This document shows, piece by piece, positions 1 to 6,703 of a DNA stretch of 34,391 bases. The translations under genes were made by a program, and so were the position numbers. Numbering within the stretch: position 1 is the stretch's first letter; the number at the start of each line of letters is the position of its first letter. The stretch is from the NCBI RefSeq assembly GCF_002807685.1, contig NZ_PEAX01000009.1, positions 1 to 34,391 on the forward strand. Reading direction: 5' to 3'. Source of the stretch: Neoalteromonas flava. GTDB lineage: Bacteria > Pseudomonadota > Gammaproteobacteria > Enterobacterales > Alteromonadaceae. The notes below the pieces were generated by a model. The model was not told the DNA's origin. It saw nothing but the letters and a program-made list of their open reading frames with translations, and did no database searches.

Positions 1-24
1 TATAGAGGATTAAATTAGCATGAC

Positions 25-132
25 GTATAACAAACCGATCAAGCTCGCTCACTCTGTTCGCTGGGACAGTTACTCGCCCGCGCTGTCGCTATTTTCGCGG
101 GCAAGTAACTGCCCCTTATTGGGGTGTTAGGA
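25..132 (+). repeat. attC site 1
   Basis: The core-like GTATAAC (25-31) and GTTAGGA (126-132) bracket an imperfect inverted repeat. The arms AGTTACTCGCCCGCG and CGCGGGCAAGTAACT pair across a short loop. It closely resembles attC site 2. The right core continues into AGGAG, which also serves as ribosome binding site for the next gene. Confidence 0.85.
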
Positions 133-138
133 GCCAAA

Positions 139-426
139 GTGAAAAAGGAATTTCAATATCTCTTATCCGAAATCACTATTGAAACAGATCCGAAAACTGG
201 CCCCATCCTAAATCTTATCGACTGGCACCACAGAGATTACATAGAGGATGTTTTAATCGAAGTTTTTAATATTGAATTTGATTACCTTGTTGAAAATGAT
301 GATGAGAGTGTAACGCTTTATTTTACTGACAAAGCCGACCTTAATGCTCTAATCTCAACAGTAGACCAAATTAATGAGTTTCATAAATCAAAGAACAGGG
401 AGTTTGATTTACCAAGTGGCACCTAA
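139..426 (+). CDS. Cassette-encoded hypothetical protein, 95 aa
   Basis: This is a small acidic soluble protein with no signal peptide or membrane segment, and I do not recognise its family. It has a hydrophobic/acidic middle (roughly residues 35-70) that looks like a compact alpha/beta fold. I chose GTG at 139 because AGGAG (129-133) lies five bases upstream; an earlier in-frame GTG at 124 would start inside the attC core and has no such site. The TAA stop lies inside the next attC (ACCTAAC), as is usual for cassette genes. With no promoter visible, expression would depend on read-through from an upstream promoter. Confidence 0.72.
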   Translation: MKKEFQYLLSEITIETDPKTGPILNLIDWHHRDYIEDVLIEVFNIEFDYLVENDDESVTLYFTDKADLNALISTVDQINEFHKSKNREFDLPSGT

Positions 427-528
427 CAAACCGGTCAAGCTCGCTCACTCCGTTCGCTGGGACAATTCCTCGCATGCGGCTCCGCGATTTTCGCATGCAA
501 GTAATTGCCCCTTATCGGGGTGTTAGGT
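421..528 (+). repeat. attC site 2
   Basis: The outer cores ACCTAAC (421-427) and GTTAGGT (522-528) are exact inverted complements. The inner arms CGCATGCGG and CGCATGC pair. About 85-90% of positions look shared with attC site 1 by eye, and the differences in the arms tend to be compensated on the other side. Confidence 0.9.
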
Positions 529-543
529 GTCAGTGTAGAGAAA

Positions 544-840
544 ATGGAACTACTCTTTTTTGGAATCTATTTTATTTTTTGCTTCTTAGCGATGCCGGTT
601 CATGCGCATATAGTTTCTCAAAACAAGTATTTGCTTGCTGTTCAAATCTTGGTTTCATTTTTTATTTTCGTTTTTGTTATTGCTGATTATTTTAGAAATA
701 TTCCAGACGGCGAAAGTGGGTTTGTAATTGTAGGTATGTTGTTTGTTTTGCCGCTATTTAATTTCGTAGTCCAACTTGCCATTATGTGTTCTTATTATGT
801 TGGTAAAAAATTAAAAGTACTGTTTAGCAATGCCACCTAA
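544..840 (+). CDS. Cassette-encoded small membrane protein, 98 aa
   Basis: A very hydrophobic protein with about three predicted membrane segments (around residues 2-20, 29-47 and 59-85) and a short basic tail (KKLKV), suggesting an inner-membrane location with a cytoplasmic C-terminus. I do not recognise a family. ATG 544 is chosen because the longer frame from 505 would be read through the attC core; the ribosome binding site (AGAGAAA) is weak. The TAA stop is inside attC site 3. Base composition is clearly AT-rich compared with the chromosomal genes further right, which fits transferred cassette DNA. Confidence 0.7.
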   Translation: MELLFFGIYFIFCFLAMPVHAHIVSQNKYLLAVQILVSFFIFVFVIADYFRNIPDGESGFVIVGMLFVLPLFNFVVQLAIMCSYYVGKKLKVLFSNAT

Positions 841-945
841 CAAACGTTTTAATTCGCCCACGCTGGGCGTGGGCTGGGACACAAACATGCAGGCTGCTTC
901 ACAGTTTAGCCTACATGTTTGTGCCCCTTAAACGGGGCGTTATAG
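835..945 (+). repeat. attC site 3
   Basis: ACCTAAC (835-841) and GTTATAG (939-945) bound a long inverted repeat; ACAAACATGCAGGCT pairs with AGCCTACATGTTTGT with one unpaired position on each arm. The arm sequence differs from sites 1 and 2 while pairing is kept, as expected for sites recognised as folded single strands. Confidence 0.88.
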
Positions 946-962
946 CCACAAGGATTTAATCA

Positions 963-1340
963 ATGGATTTTAACTCAAAGGAAAACGATGAGTTTTGCTT
1001 GAAGCTTATTGAGTGCACTGAGAAAGAAGATCTTCTTGAGTGGCTCGGTAAAGATGATGATATTGAACGAACTTTAGGTGAGTTTTCAACCCAATCTGAA
1101 TCAGAACAATTTGCTGCAGAGCTAGCTATTGCCGGAGCAAAGAATATTTGGGCTTTGGATATCGAACGAGCAACCGAAGATTGTAGATTTGAAAACTCAG
1201 GAAAAATTTGCGTCAAATTGCCAGAGGAAGATAGTGCTCGCGAAGAACTTCTTTCTTTGGCAAATGAAATAGCGGAAGAAAATGGCTTTGACCCAGTTCC
1301 AAACGAAAAGCAAGAGTATCTTTATATTGCGCTGGATTAA
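963..1340 (+). CDS. Cassette-encoded acidic hypothetical protein, 125 aa
   Basis: A soluble, strongly acidic protein rich in Glu and Asp, without signal peptide or membrane segment. It has two recognisable blocks: an N-terminal helical part with a run of acidic residues (about 1-45), and a region with AELAIAGAKNIWALDIE (about 51-67), followed by CVKLPEEDSAREELL and a C-terminal EENGFDPVPN stretch. It resembles an uncharacterised family seen in environmental and cassette proteins, but I can assign no function. The start at ATG 963 is supported by AAGGA at 950-954, eight bases upstream. The reverse frame (956-1216) is a shadow. Confidence 0.78.
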   Translation: MDFNSKENDEFCLKLIECTEKEDLLEWLGKDDDIERTLGEFSTQSESEQFAAELAIAGAKNIWALDIERATEDCRFENSGKICVKLPEEDSAREELLSLANEIAEENGFDPVPNEKQEYLYIALD

Positions 1341-1343
1341 AAG

Positions 1344-1410
1344 CTATAACTATACATTGCAAAATATTCAGGTTAAACCACAACCTGAATTTATGAATTA
1401 GGCGTTATGT
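1344..1410 (+). repeat. attC site 4 (short)
   Basis: CTATAAC (1344-1350) and GTTATGT (1404-1410) flank the perfect inner inverted repeat ATTCAGGTT-(AAACCAC)-AACCTGAAT. At 67 bp it is the shortest site here and is unrelated in inner sequence to its neighbours, pointing to a different source for this cassette. Confidence 0.8.
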
Positions 1411-1423
1411 GGCTTAAGATAAT

Positions 1424-1747
1424 ATGGATAGGAAGCTACTAATTCTAATATTACCAATCACCGTTATGTTCTTAGCGGCGGCTTTCGTTTATCTTTTTTT
1501 CTTCACAAACGCAGCTACATACATATCACTTTACACTTTGTTTCTTTTTGTTGTTTCTCTATATACAGCCCGGCAATCAGTTTTTATCCAAACCTCAATG
1601 GTATGGGAGATAGACCAACTATCGGCTCAAGAGCAAAGTGATTTAGGCTTTTCCATCGCTAGAGATTTCATGGTGTTTCTAGTAATCCATAGTGCAATAG
1701 CAACAGCATTATATTTCGGGGTATATTGGCTTTATGGTTTATTTTAA
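1424..1747 (+). CDS. Cassette-encoded membrane protein, 107 aa
   Basis: Three predicted membrane segments: residues about 6-28, 32-46 and 83-105. A polar loop (about 47-80, containing an acidic LSAQEQSD stretch) separates segments two and three. No family recognised. ATG 1424 is the first start after the attC core, with only a weak ribosome binding site (TTAAGA). It ends seven bases before the core of attC site 5. The protein is Phe- and Leu-rich. Confidence 0.7.
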   Translation: MDRKLLILILPITVMFLAAAFVYLFFFTNAATYISLYTLFLFVVSLYTARQSVFIQTSMVWEIDQLSAQEQSDLGFSIARDFMVFLVIHSAIATALYFGVYWLYGLF

Positions 1748-1753
1748 GTCACC

Positions 1754-1885
1754 ACATAACAAGGCCAAGCAACATCGTTCGCTGCGCTCTCTGGACAGGC
1801 TTGCGCTTGCGCCTTTTGTGTATGGCTTCGCCATTGTGGCACAAAATCCACAATCACAAGCCTGCCGTTGTTGGCGGCGTTCTAT
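1754..1885 (+). repeat. attC site 5 (long)
   Basis: ACATAAC (1754-1760) and GTTCTAT (1879-1885) bound a 132-bp imperfect inverted repeat. Outer arms CAGGCTTG and CAAGCCTG pair, and TTGTG/CACAA blocks pair nearer the loop. The right core departs from the GTTRRRY consensus (C at its fourth base), so recombination efficiency may be reduced. Confidence 0.78.
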
Positions 1886-1896
1886 GCCAGGGTAGT

Positions 1897-2175
1897 ATGG
1901 AAGCTTTTCAATTTTTAGAACATCCGTATTTAGTAGTAGTCTCAGCTATTATTAGCTGGCCAGTGTACAAATTAATCGCTCAACTTTTCTTTGGCTATAA
2001 GTATGAGAAACTGCCTGAAACTCTACACTATGTATTTCAACGCGACTGGGTATCATTGTGGAAAGGGCAGCATTGGGAAGACTTTGATGCAGAAGTTAAA
2101 TTCAAATTTTTTATCGTGGTTTGTATTTTATGGGTAGTAGCTGTAGCCGAATTGTTGGCTCGTCTTTTTAATTAG
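1897..2175 (+). CDS. Cassette-encoded membrane protein, 92 aa
   Basis: Two predicted membrane segments (about 12-30 and 70-88) flank a conserved-looking cytoplasmic or periplasmic loop with aromatic and charged residues (RDWVSLWKGQHWEDFDAEVK). From memory, similar short proteins occur in Vibrio and other marine cassette arrays; their function is unknown. I chose ATG 1897, just after attC site 5 and preceded by AGGG; the longer frame from 1726 runs through the attC and the previous gene and is not credible. Confidence 0.75.
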   Translation: MEAFQFLEHPYLVVVSAIISWPVYKLIAQLFFGYKYEKLPETLHYVFQRDWVSLWKGQHWEDFDAEVKFKFFIVVCILWVVAVAELLARLFN

Positions 2176-2189
2176 ATATGGTATTTGAC

Positions 2190-2275
2190 AAGTCAATAAA
2201 GCTCCCCCCCATCAGTCGCTGGGACAAATACGTATATGGTTGTTTTATCGCTGTATACACCGCCTGTCGCCCCAG
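2190..2275 (+). repeat. Degenerate attC-like remnant
   Basis: The left half keeps the pattern of attC sites 1 and 2 (AATAAAGCTC, then TCGCTGGGACAAAT) and GTATA/TATAC can pair. No clean RYYYAAC or GTTRRRY core is present. The best reading is a decayed attC belonging to the preceding cassette. Confidence 0.5.
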
Positions 2276-2348
2276 TGTCGCACGAATTTCGTAACCGACA
2301 ATCGAGCAATACATGGATAATTTCCCCTCACATTGGTAAGGAGCCCAT

Positions 2349-2759
2349 ATGATAGTCAAACGTCTGAGAGAAAAACGAAGCTGGTCACAAGAACAGCTCG
2401 CCATGTTAAGCGGTTTGAGTACGAGAACTATTCAACGAATAGAAAGCGGAAACAAAGCCAGCATAGAATCTCTTAAAGCTCTTGCCTCTGTGTTTGAAAT
2501 TGACATTTCTAAACTTCAAGAGGAAATTATCGTGATAGACAAAACATCAAAAGAATGGAACAAAGAGCCCTTATGGATCAGGCTTTCATTTTGGGGAGTG
2601 AAGGCGCGAAAGGAAATTATTATGTTAGAAATAATAACAGTGCTTTTGGGCCTGCTATCTTGGATCATTAAACCTGACATATTTGCCACGTCGGCATTTT
2701 TTCTTTTGGCTTATATTTTTTCTAACATGAAGCATTATATTGATACGAAAAAATATTGA
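2349..2759 (+). CDS. XRE-family regulator with C-terminal membrane hairpin, 136 aa
   Basis: Residues about 2-57 form a Cro/CI-type helix-turn-helix: SWSQEQLAMLSGLSTRTIQ then RIESGNKASIESLKALA. After a linker (58-90), residues about 92-127 hold two hydrophobic segments (IIMLEIITVLLGLLSWII and FATSAFFLLAYIFS). This matches the known arrangement of an HTH domain joined to a 2TM domain, suggesting a membrane-tethered DNA-binding protein; its ligand and targets are unknown. AAGGAG (2338-2343) five bases before ATG 2349 makes the start firm. The gene sits between two degenerate attC sites, so it is probably an old cassette. Confidence 0.85.
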   Translation: MIVKRLREKRSWSQEQLAMLSGLSTRTIQRIESGNKASIESLKALASVFEIDISKLQEEIIVIDKTSKEWNKEPLWIRLSFWGVKARKEIIMLEIITVLLGLLSWIIKPDIFATSAFFLLAYIFSNMKHYIDTKKY

Positions 2760-2765
2760 TGAGAG

Positions 2766-2863
2766 GCTATATAGCACCACTCTCAGTTCGTTCGCTGGGA
2801 TGCATGTAGGGCGGCTTTGCTATTGTGCCCTGCGTGCCTACGCCCGCTAATCGAAAGTTATAC
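2766..2863 (+). repeat. Degenerate attC-like site at the array end
   Basis: A right core-like GTTATAC (2857-2863) and the shared block GTTCGCTGGGA (2788-2800 region) are present, and GCATGTAGGGC pairs with GCCCTGCGTGC allowing G-T pairs. The left core (CTATATAGC) is poor. This is the last attC-like element in the window. Confidence 0.6.
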
Positions 2864-2927
2864 ACAATAGCAGGGTTATGTTAATACCAACGCCGCAACA
2901 GTATATAACAAGGACAAGGAGAAACTG

Positions 2928-3308
2928 ATGGACGCAGGACTAGAAAGGCGACAATTTTCATTAAAATTTGGCATCGCAGGCTTGATTGCAACTGTCTTAG
3001 CCTTTGGCATGCTATATATGCTGCTCCAACATGAAAGCCTGAAAACAATAGCCTCAGTCGGCCTTGTTATGTTTGGCGCACCGTTTTGGCTTGCTAGCAT
3101 CATTGCCCTCTTAACCGAGCGGCCACACTTGCGTTCATTGCGTGGAATGGCAATCGGGCTGTTGGTTATTTCCGTCATTATCACACTCTACTCTGCGCTA
3201 ATCATGCTTATGCATACCGGAGGTGGCGCGAACATTGGTGGATTATCTGTATTAATTTTTTCTCCGCTTTTCTATTTAGTTGCAGGGTATTTGGGCTGGC
3301 GCTCTTGA
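2928..3308 (+). CDS. Four-segment membrane protein of unknown function, 126 aa
   Basis: Four predicted membrane segments (about 14-33, 42-61, 70-92, 101-122) with short loops; a basic loop (ERPHLRSLR) between segments two and three suggests it is cytoplasmic. No family recognised. AAGGAG (2916-2921) six bases before ATG 2928 supports the start. It follows the last attC-like element but is not followed by one. It may be the terminal cassette or the first resident chromosomal gene. The reverse frame here is a shadow. Confidence 0.75.
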   Translation: MDAGLERRQFSLKFGIAGLIATVLAFGMLYMLLQHESLKTIASVGLVMFGAPFWLASIIALLTERPHLRSLRGMAIGLLVISVIITLYSALIMLMHTGGGANIGGLSVLIFSPLFYLVAGYLGWRS

Positions 3309-3425
3309 ATTCGCCAAACCAACTCAGGGTTTCACTCGCGCTAAAGAAACCGAAAACATTAAGACTGTAAAAACAAGCAAGCCAACATTATATTATGTAA
3401 ACGGAACCTTCATGGAGGATAGTAA

Positions 3426-3644
3426 ATGAACATCAATGCCACACTTATTGGCCAACTGGCTTTTTTCTTATCAATCACCTGCGCGATCATTGGCTACATT
3501 TTAGGTAAACGAAAAACGAATGAACCAGCGCTTATGGCGGTATTAGGCTTTATCTTCGGTTTAATTCCACCGCTCGGACCAATTTTTATTATGGTATTGG
3601 CGCTCAAAAAAGATGTCGCTACGACATCAAGCCAAGAGTCTTAG
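3426..3644 (+). CDS. Small two-segment membrane protein, 72 aa
   Basis: Two hydrophobic segments (about 7-26 and 35-60), joined by a basic turn (GKRKTNEP), and a short polar tail (TTSSQES). A GGAGG sequence (about 3414-3418) lies a suitable distance before ATG 3426. No family recognised; the glycine- and proline-rich second segment (GFIFGLIPPLGPIF) resembles small membrane-stress or Pmp3-like proteins only loosely. No attC is seen on either side, so I treat it as resident. Confidence 0.68.
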   Translation: MNINATLIGQLAFFLSITCAIIGYILGKRKTNEPALMAVLGFIFGLIPPLGPIFIMVLALKKDVATTSSQES

Positions 3645-3682
3645 ACTGACTACCGTCCTGATCTCTTTAGGAACAGATTAAA

Positions 3683-4012
3683 GTGCGCAGCAATTTCCAA
3701 CACACGCGAAAAGTAGTGATTAGTACCCTTAGCGTATTGGCATTTGTGATTTGGGTATTTTTTGCGAACGAAGCGAGAAAAGAAATTTTTTATCTGTGCG
3801 GCAATTTTACGCAGGCGACTTCGCTTTCTAGCGTAATCTCACAATTAAATACCGCTACCCTATCCTCCTATTCAATTACCGTGGTTGAGAACGGTAAAAC
3901 CATCACACAAAGCAGTTGGGTTATGCTGCACATGGCCCAGTGTAGCGTAAACATTGATCCGAACGGCATGGTTGTATCCGCGGCGTTTAGTTGGGGAGCA
4001 ACCGACAGCTAA
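3683..4012 (+). CDS. Hypothetical protein with N-terminal anchor, 109 aa
   Basis: An N-terminal basic stretch followed by a hydrophobic segment (about residues 10-28) suggests a membrane-anchored or secreted protein; the rest is a mixed polar domain with two cysteines (C38 and C86) that could form a disulphide in the periplasm. The start is GTG 3683, preceded by AGGAACAG. It lies 38 bases after the previous gene and may share its transcript. No family recognised. Confidence 0.6.
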   Translation: MRSNFQHTRKVVISTLSVLAFVIWVFFANEARKEIFYLCGNFTQATSLSSVISQLNTATLSSYSITVVENGKTITQSSWVMLHMAQCSVNIDPNGMVVSAAFSWGATDS

Positions 4013-4055
4013 GTTACTATTGGATAAAAACTCAAGCATGAGATGCGCGTTTCTA

Positions 4056-4061
4056 TATAAT
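4056..4061 (+). promoter_or_regulatory. Possible -10 box
   Basis: A perfect TATAAT lies 35 bases before ATG 4097. It sits in the loop of an inverted repeat (TCAAGC/GCTTGA with GCGCG/CGCGC inside, about 4032-4073). The -35 region is poor. Confidence 0.4.
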
Positions 4062-4096
4062 GCGCGCGCTTGAATATAAAACTAGTAAGGAAACTA

Positions 4097-4564
4097 ATGA
4101 AATCTTTGAAACTACTTGCCTGCGCGCTTTTCCCTCTTGCTCTTACCGCCAACGTCAATGCGAAGGAATATTCCTTTGGCATGGGTGTGGGTAGTTTATA
4201 CAGCGGTCTGGGCGTGAACATAGCTTCTCACTCAGAGAACAGTCTTACCTATATTTCTGCCGGTTGCGTGAGTTACTCCAGTCGTGCGGGTTCAACTTGC
4301 GGCGTCGGCGGCGGTTGGATCACTACCAATATACTCAGTGTGCCAAACAATAAGCATGGACTGGGTGCCTATGTGGGGATTGTCGGTACTGAGCGAGAAA
4401 GCTTCGATAACCACGATGCCATTTATGGTGGTGGTTTAGGTTACCATTATTTCTTCAATGGGATTGATCGAGCTGGTACCAACATCGGGCTTGGCTTCAT
4501 GGTCGGTGATACTAATGACGGTACAGAGGGTGCGCTGGTGTTTCAGTTGGGCTATCAGTTTTAA
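4097..4564 (+). CDS. Putative small outer-membrane or secreted protein, 155 aa
   Basis: A classic signal peptide (basic start, hydrophobic core, cleavage after NVNA near residue 22) precedes a glycine- and aromatic-rich domain with alternating polar/hydrophobic stretches, ending in an aromatic (LGYQF), as in many outer-membrane beta-barrels. It resembles small YfaZ- or OmpA-like barrels, but I cannot name a family. ATG 4097 is chosen since AAGGAAA (4087-4093) precedes it, and a longer frame from 4070 adds only non-signal residues. A TATAAT box at 4056-4061 could be its -10 element. Confidence 0.75.
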   Translation: MKSLKLLACALFPLALTANVNAKEYSFGMGVGSLYSGLGVNIASHSENSLTYISAGCVSYSSRAGSTCGVGGGWITTNILSVPNNKHGLGAYVGIVGTERESFDNHDAIYGGGLGYHYFFNGIDRAGTNIGLGFMVGDTNDGTEGALVFQLGYQF

Positions 4565-4643
4565 CCCATTCAGCCGCATTACTGCTTGGCACGCATACCA
4601 GCAAATGGCATGATCACTTAGACCATTCTTTTTGGAGTCCAAC

Positions 4644-5006
4644 ATGGAAGAACCACAAGAATACTGGGGCATGCCATTACGCTCTTATTGCATTTTGATC
4701 CACGTCAGTCAGCTCTCCAGCATTGTTGCGCCTGGTTTAGGATTTATCTTGCCGATTGTGATGTGGCTGGCGAATAAAGATAAACATCCTGACATTGATA
4801 AACACGGCAGAGTCACGGTTAACTGGGTATTGAGTTTACTCATTTACAGCATTATCTGCGGCATACTGACCATCATCTTTATCGGTATGATTGGGTTGGG
4901 GATTTTAGCGCTACTGAATTTTTTGTTTGCCATAATCGCTGCGGTAAAAGCCAACGATGGCAAGCTTTGGTACTACCCATTGAGCATTTCGTTTCTAAAG
5001 GTGTAA
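4644..5006 (+). CDS. DUF4870 membrane protein, 120 aa
   Basis: The sequence fits the DUF4870 (Tic20-like) pattern: an N-terminal amphipathic start with HVSQLSSIVAPGLGFILPIV, then W followed by a charged stretch (NKDKHPDIDKHGR) and a conserved VNW, then two further hydrophobic segments and a final NDGKLWYYPLSI motif. About three membrane segments are expected. The family's role is unknown. GGAG (4634-4637) seven bases before ATG 4644 sets the start. It is followed after three bases by a lipoprotein gene, so the two are probably cotranscribed. Confidence 0.88.
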   Translation: MEEPQEYWGMPLRSYCILIHVSQLSSIVAPGLGFILPIVMWLANKDKHPDIDKHGRVTVNWVLSLLIYSIICGILTIIFIGMIGLGILALLNFLFAIIAAVKANDGKLWYYPLSISFLKV

Positions 5007-5009
5007 AGC

Positions 5010-5480
5010 ATGCTTGCAAACACCCGGAAAATAGGCTTTTTTGTTGTGTTCATACTCGCTGGTAGCGCGGTCAGTTGTTCATCCTTACCCCCACCGTCAA
5101 CCTCGCTTGAGGGAACTGGGATCACCGCATTAGCCGAAATATCACCGCAGGAAATAGCCGGCGAGTATTTACTCACCATTCAAACCGCAGACAAGCAGGG
5201 GGCTTTTGTCTACTTAAACACCAAAGCAGACTTGCGCGAACCCGACAATATTACGGTGACCATTCCACCCGCGTTGGTAGCAGTTTTTGAAGCCCAACTG
5301 GGTGCGCCACTGGAGCAGTTTATGCTGGGCAAGACCATTGCGGTTACCGGCAAAGCCAAGCGCGTACTGACCAGTGCGCAACAGTCGTCAGACGTTGCGT
5401 CTGGTGCAAAGTATTATTATCAAACCCACATTCGCATTAAACAGGCTGAAGAGCTGCAAATCGTTAACTCTGGCGAATAA
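5010..5480 (+). CDS. Putative lipoprotein, 156 aa
   Basis: Basic start, hydrophobic core and a cysteine at residue 23 (AVSC) suggest a lipoprotein signal; the lipobox is imperfect because it has Ala at -3. The mature part (about 24-156) is polar, with a beta-rich look (EYLLTIQTADKQGAFVYL, ITVTIPPALVAVF, GKTIAVTGKAKRVL) and a TGKAKR stretch reminiscent of OB-fold-like nucleic-acid-independent domains. No family assigned. It starts three bases after the DUF4870 stop and is probably translated with it. Confidence 0.75.
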   Translation: MLANTRKIGFFVVFILAGSAVSCSSLPPPSTSLEGTGITALAEISPQEIAGEYLLTIQTADKQGAFVYLNTKADLREPDNITVTIPPALVAVFEAQLGAPLEQFMLGKTIAVTGKAKRVLTSAQQSSDVASGAKYYYQTHIRIKQAEELQIVNSGE

Positions 5481-5576
5481 TCCGCAGAGTAAATTGTAAA
5501 AGAATATGGCGAAGGACTTTTTGCACTCTGAATAGTGCTATGCTCAGCGCATCACACGCACTAGCAGGATAAATGG

Positions 5577-6251
5577 ATGAAATTGCTAAAATGGGGCGGT
5601 CTAGCCGCATTAACTGAAGCCACCACCTATCTGGTTGGTTTTGCCTTGTTTTTCGGAGTACTCAATACTAGCCAACTGAGCAGCGCTGACGAGCGTTTAG
5701 CTTATTTGTTGCAGCACCAAGATAGCTATTTCTTAGGCTATTTGGTTATCGGGGTTTTATTCAGTTTTGCCTTAATCGCGCTGGTGCAAGCCTTGTATCA
5801 GCGCATGCGCGAAGCCGCTCCGCAAGTGATGCAATACTCCGCTACCGTCGGCTATATCTGGGCTGGTTTTGTGCTTGCCAGTAGTTTTATCTTTTTGACC
5901 AGTCTTACCACTTTAACCAATATGCATCCTGCATCGCCTGAGAATGCATTGCTGCTCCACCAAACACTGGCCGTTGTCATATCTGCCTTAGGCGGTGGGA
6001 TTGAATTAATTGGCGCTGTTTGGGTGCTAATCATCAGTGTAGTGGGTTTACGCTCCGGTATTTATTCGCGCTGGTTACACCTGTGGGGATTAGTGGTTGC
6101 GTTGGCCGGGATTTTAACCCTATTCGCCGGACTGGAAGCGTTACGCAGCGTTAGCTTTTTTGAACTTACCACTGCGCTGTTTGGACTTGGTCAAATTCTT
6201 TGGTTTATTGGCTTGGGTATTGCCATGTTGCGTGACCCGCAGGAAGACTAA
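5577..6251 (+). CDS. Integral membrane protein (DUF4386-like), 224 aa
   Basis: Six or seven hydrophobic segments cover most of the protein (for example about 7-28, 52-72, 88-108, 124-148, 160-182, 196-216). The pattern, with an acidic first loop and a late WFIGLGI segment, resembles DUF4386-type membrane proteins, but that is a tentative match. ATG 5577 is preceded by AGGAT. The stop codon overlaps the start of the following GNAT gene by one base (TAATG), implying translational coupling. Confidence 0.78.
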   Translation: MKLLKWGGLAALTEATTYLVGFALFFGVLNTSQLSSADERLAYLLQHQDSYFLGYLVIGVLFSFALIALVQALYQRMREAAPQVMQYSATVGYIWAGFVLASSFIFLTSLTTLTNMHPASPENALLLHQTLAVVISALGGGIELIGAVWVLIISVVGLRSGIYSRWLHLWGLVVALAGILTLFAGLEALRSVSFFELTTALFGLGQILWFIGLGIAMLRDPQED

Positions 6252-6703
6252 TGATGGCTGTCAGCACGTCACAACACATTACCTATAAAATAAATACAAC
6301 CGTTACGGTTACCCAGTTTATCGATGTACTACAAAGCAGTGGCCTTGCAGAGCGCCGTCCGATTGATGATCTTATCTGTTTACAAGGCATGCTGGATAAC
6401 GCCAACTTAACGGTAAGTGCTTGGCTTGGGGAGCAGTTAATCGGGATCGCGCGTAGCGTCACCGATTTTCATTATGCGTGCTATTTATCTGACCTCGCCG
6501 TGGACAAAGCCTACCAAAGCGCGGGGGTTGGCAAGCAGTTACAACATTTGACCCAACAACAGCTGGGGCCACAGACCAAACTCATTTTGCTCGCCGCCCC
6601 AGCCGCTAATGAATATTATGCCCATATCGGCTTTAGCCATAATCCGCGTTGCTGGGTGTTAGAGCGAGAGCGCAGTTTGATGAACCCTAGCGGAGCAAAT
6701 TGA
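6251..6703 (+). CDS. GNAT-family N-acetyltransferase, 150 aa
   Basis: A GNAT fold is indicated by the acetyl-CoA binding segment (SDLAVDKAYQSAGVGKQLQ, about residues 76-94, with the Q-x-x-G-x-G/A type loop), followed by a hydrophobic strand (TKLILLAAPAANEYYAHIGF) with the usual late Tyr and GF. It would transfer an acetyl group from acetyl-CoA to an amine; the substrate is unknown. The start overlaps the previous stop (TAATG; ATG 6254 is an alternative). Its own stop overlaps the ATG of the PaiB-like gene, and the GNAT/PaiB pairing recalls Bacillus paiA-paiB. Confidence 0.88.
   Translation: MMAVSTSQHITYKINTTVTVTQFIDVLQSSGLAERRPIDDLICLQGMLDNANLTVSAWLGEQLIGIARSVTDFHYACYLSDLAVDKAYQSAGVGKQLQHLTQQQLGPQTKLILLAAPAANEYYAHIGFSHNPRCWVLERERSLMNPSGAN

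Larger units (their letters stand above)
1..2863 (+). mobile_element. Integron gene-cassette array (no integrase in window)
   Basis: Small rightward ORFs alternate with imperfect inverted repeats that begin with an RYYYAAC-type core (ACCTAAC, CTATAAC, ACATAAC) and end with a GTT-type core (GTTAGGT, GTTATAG, GTTATGT). This is the layout of attC sites in sedentary chromosomal integrons. Five sites are clear (25-132, 421-528, 835-945, 1344-1410, 1754-1885) and two are degenerate (about 2190-2275 and 2766-2863). All genes read in the same direction, so an intI/attI platform, if it exists, would lie left of the window. The first cassette is cut by the window edge. The right boundary is unclear: the gene at 2928-3308 may be a last cassette, since no attC follows it. 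Confidence 0.85.

Noticed and set aside
505-543. Longer start for the second cassette gene
   Set aside because: It would read through the attC core and has no ribosome binding site; ATG 544 is the first start beyond the core.
956-1216. Minus-strand ORF opposite the acidic cassette gene
   Set aside because: Serine-rich shadow translation of the complement; no start signal and opposite to the better-supported gene.
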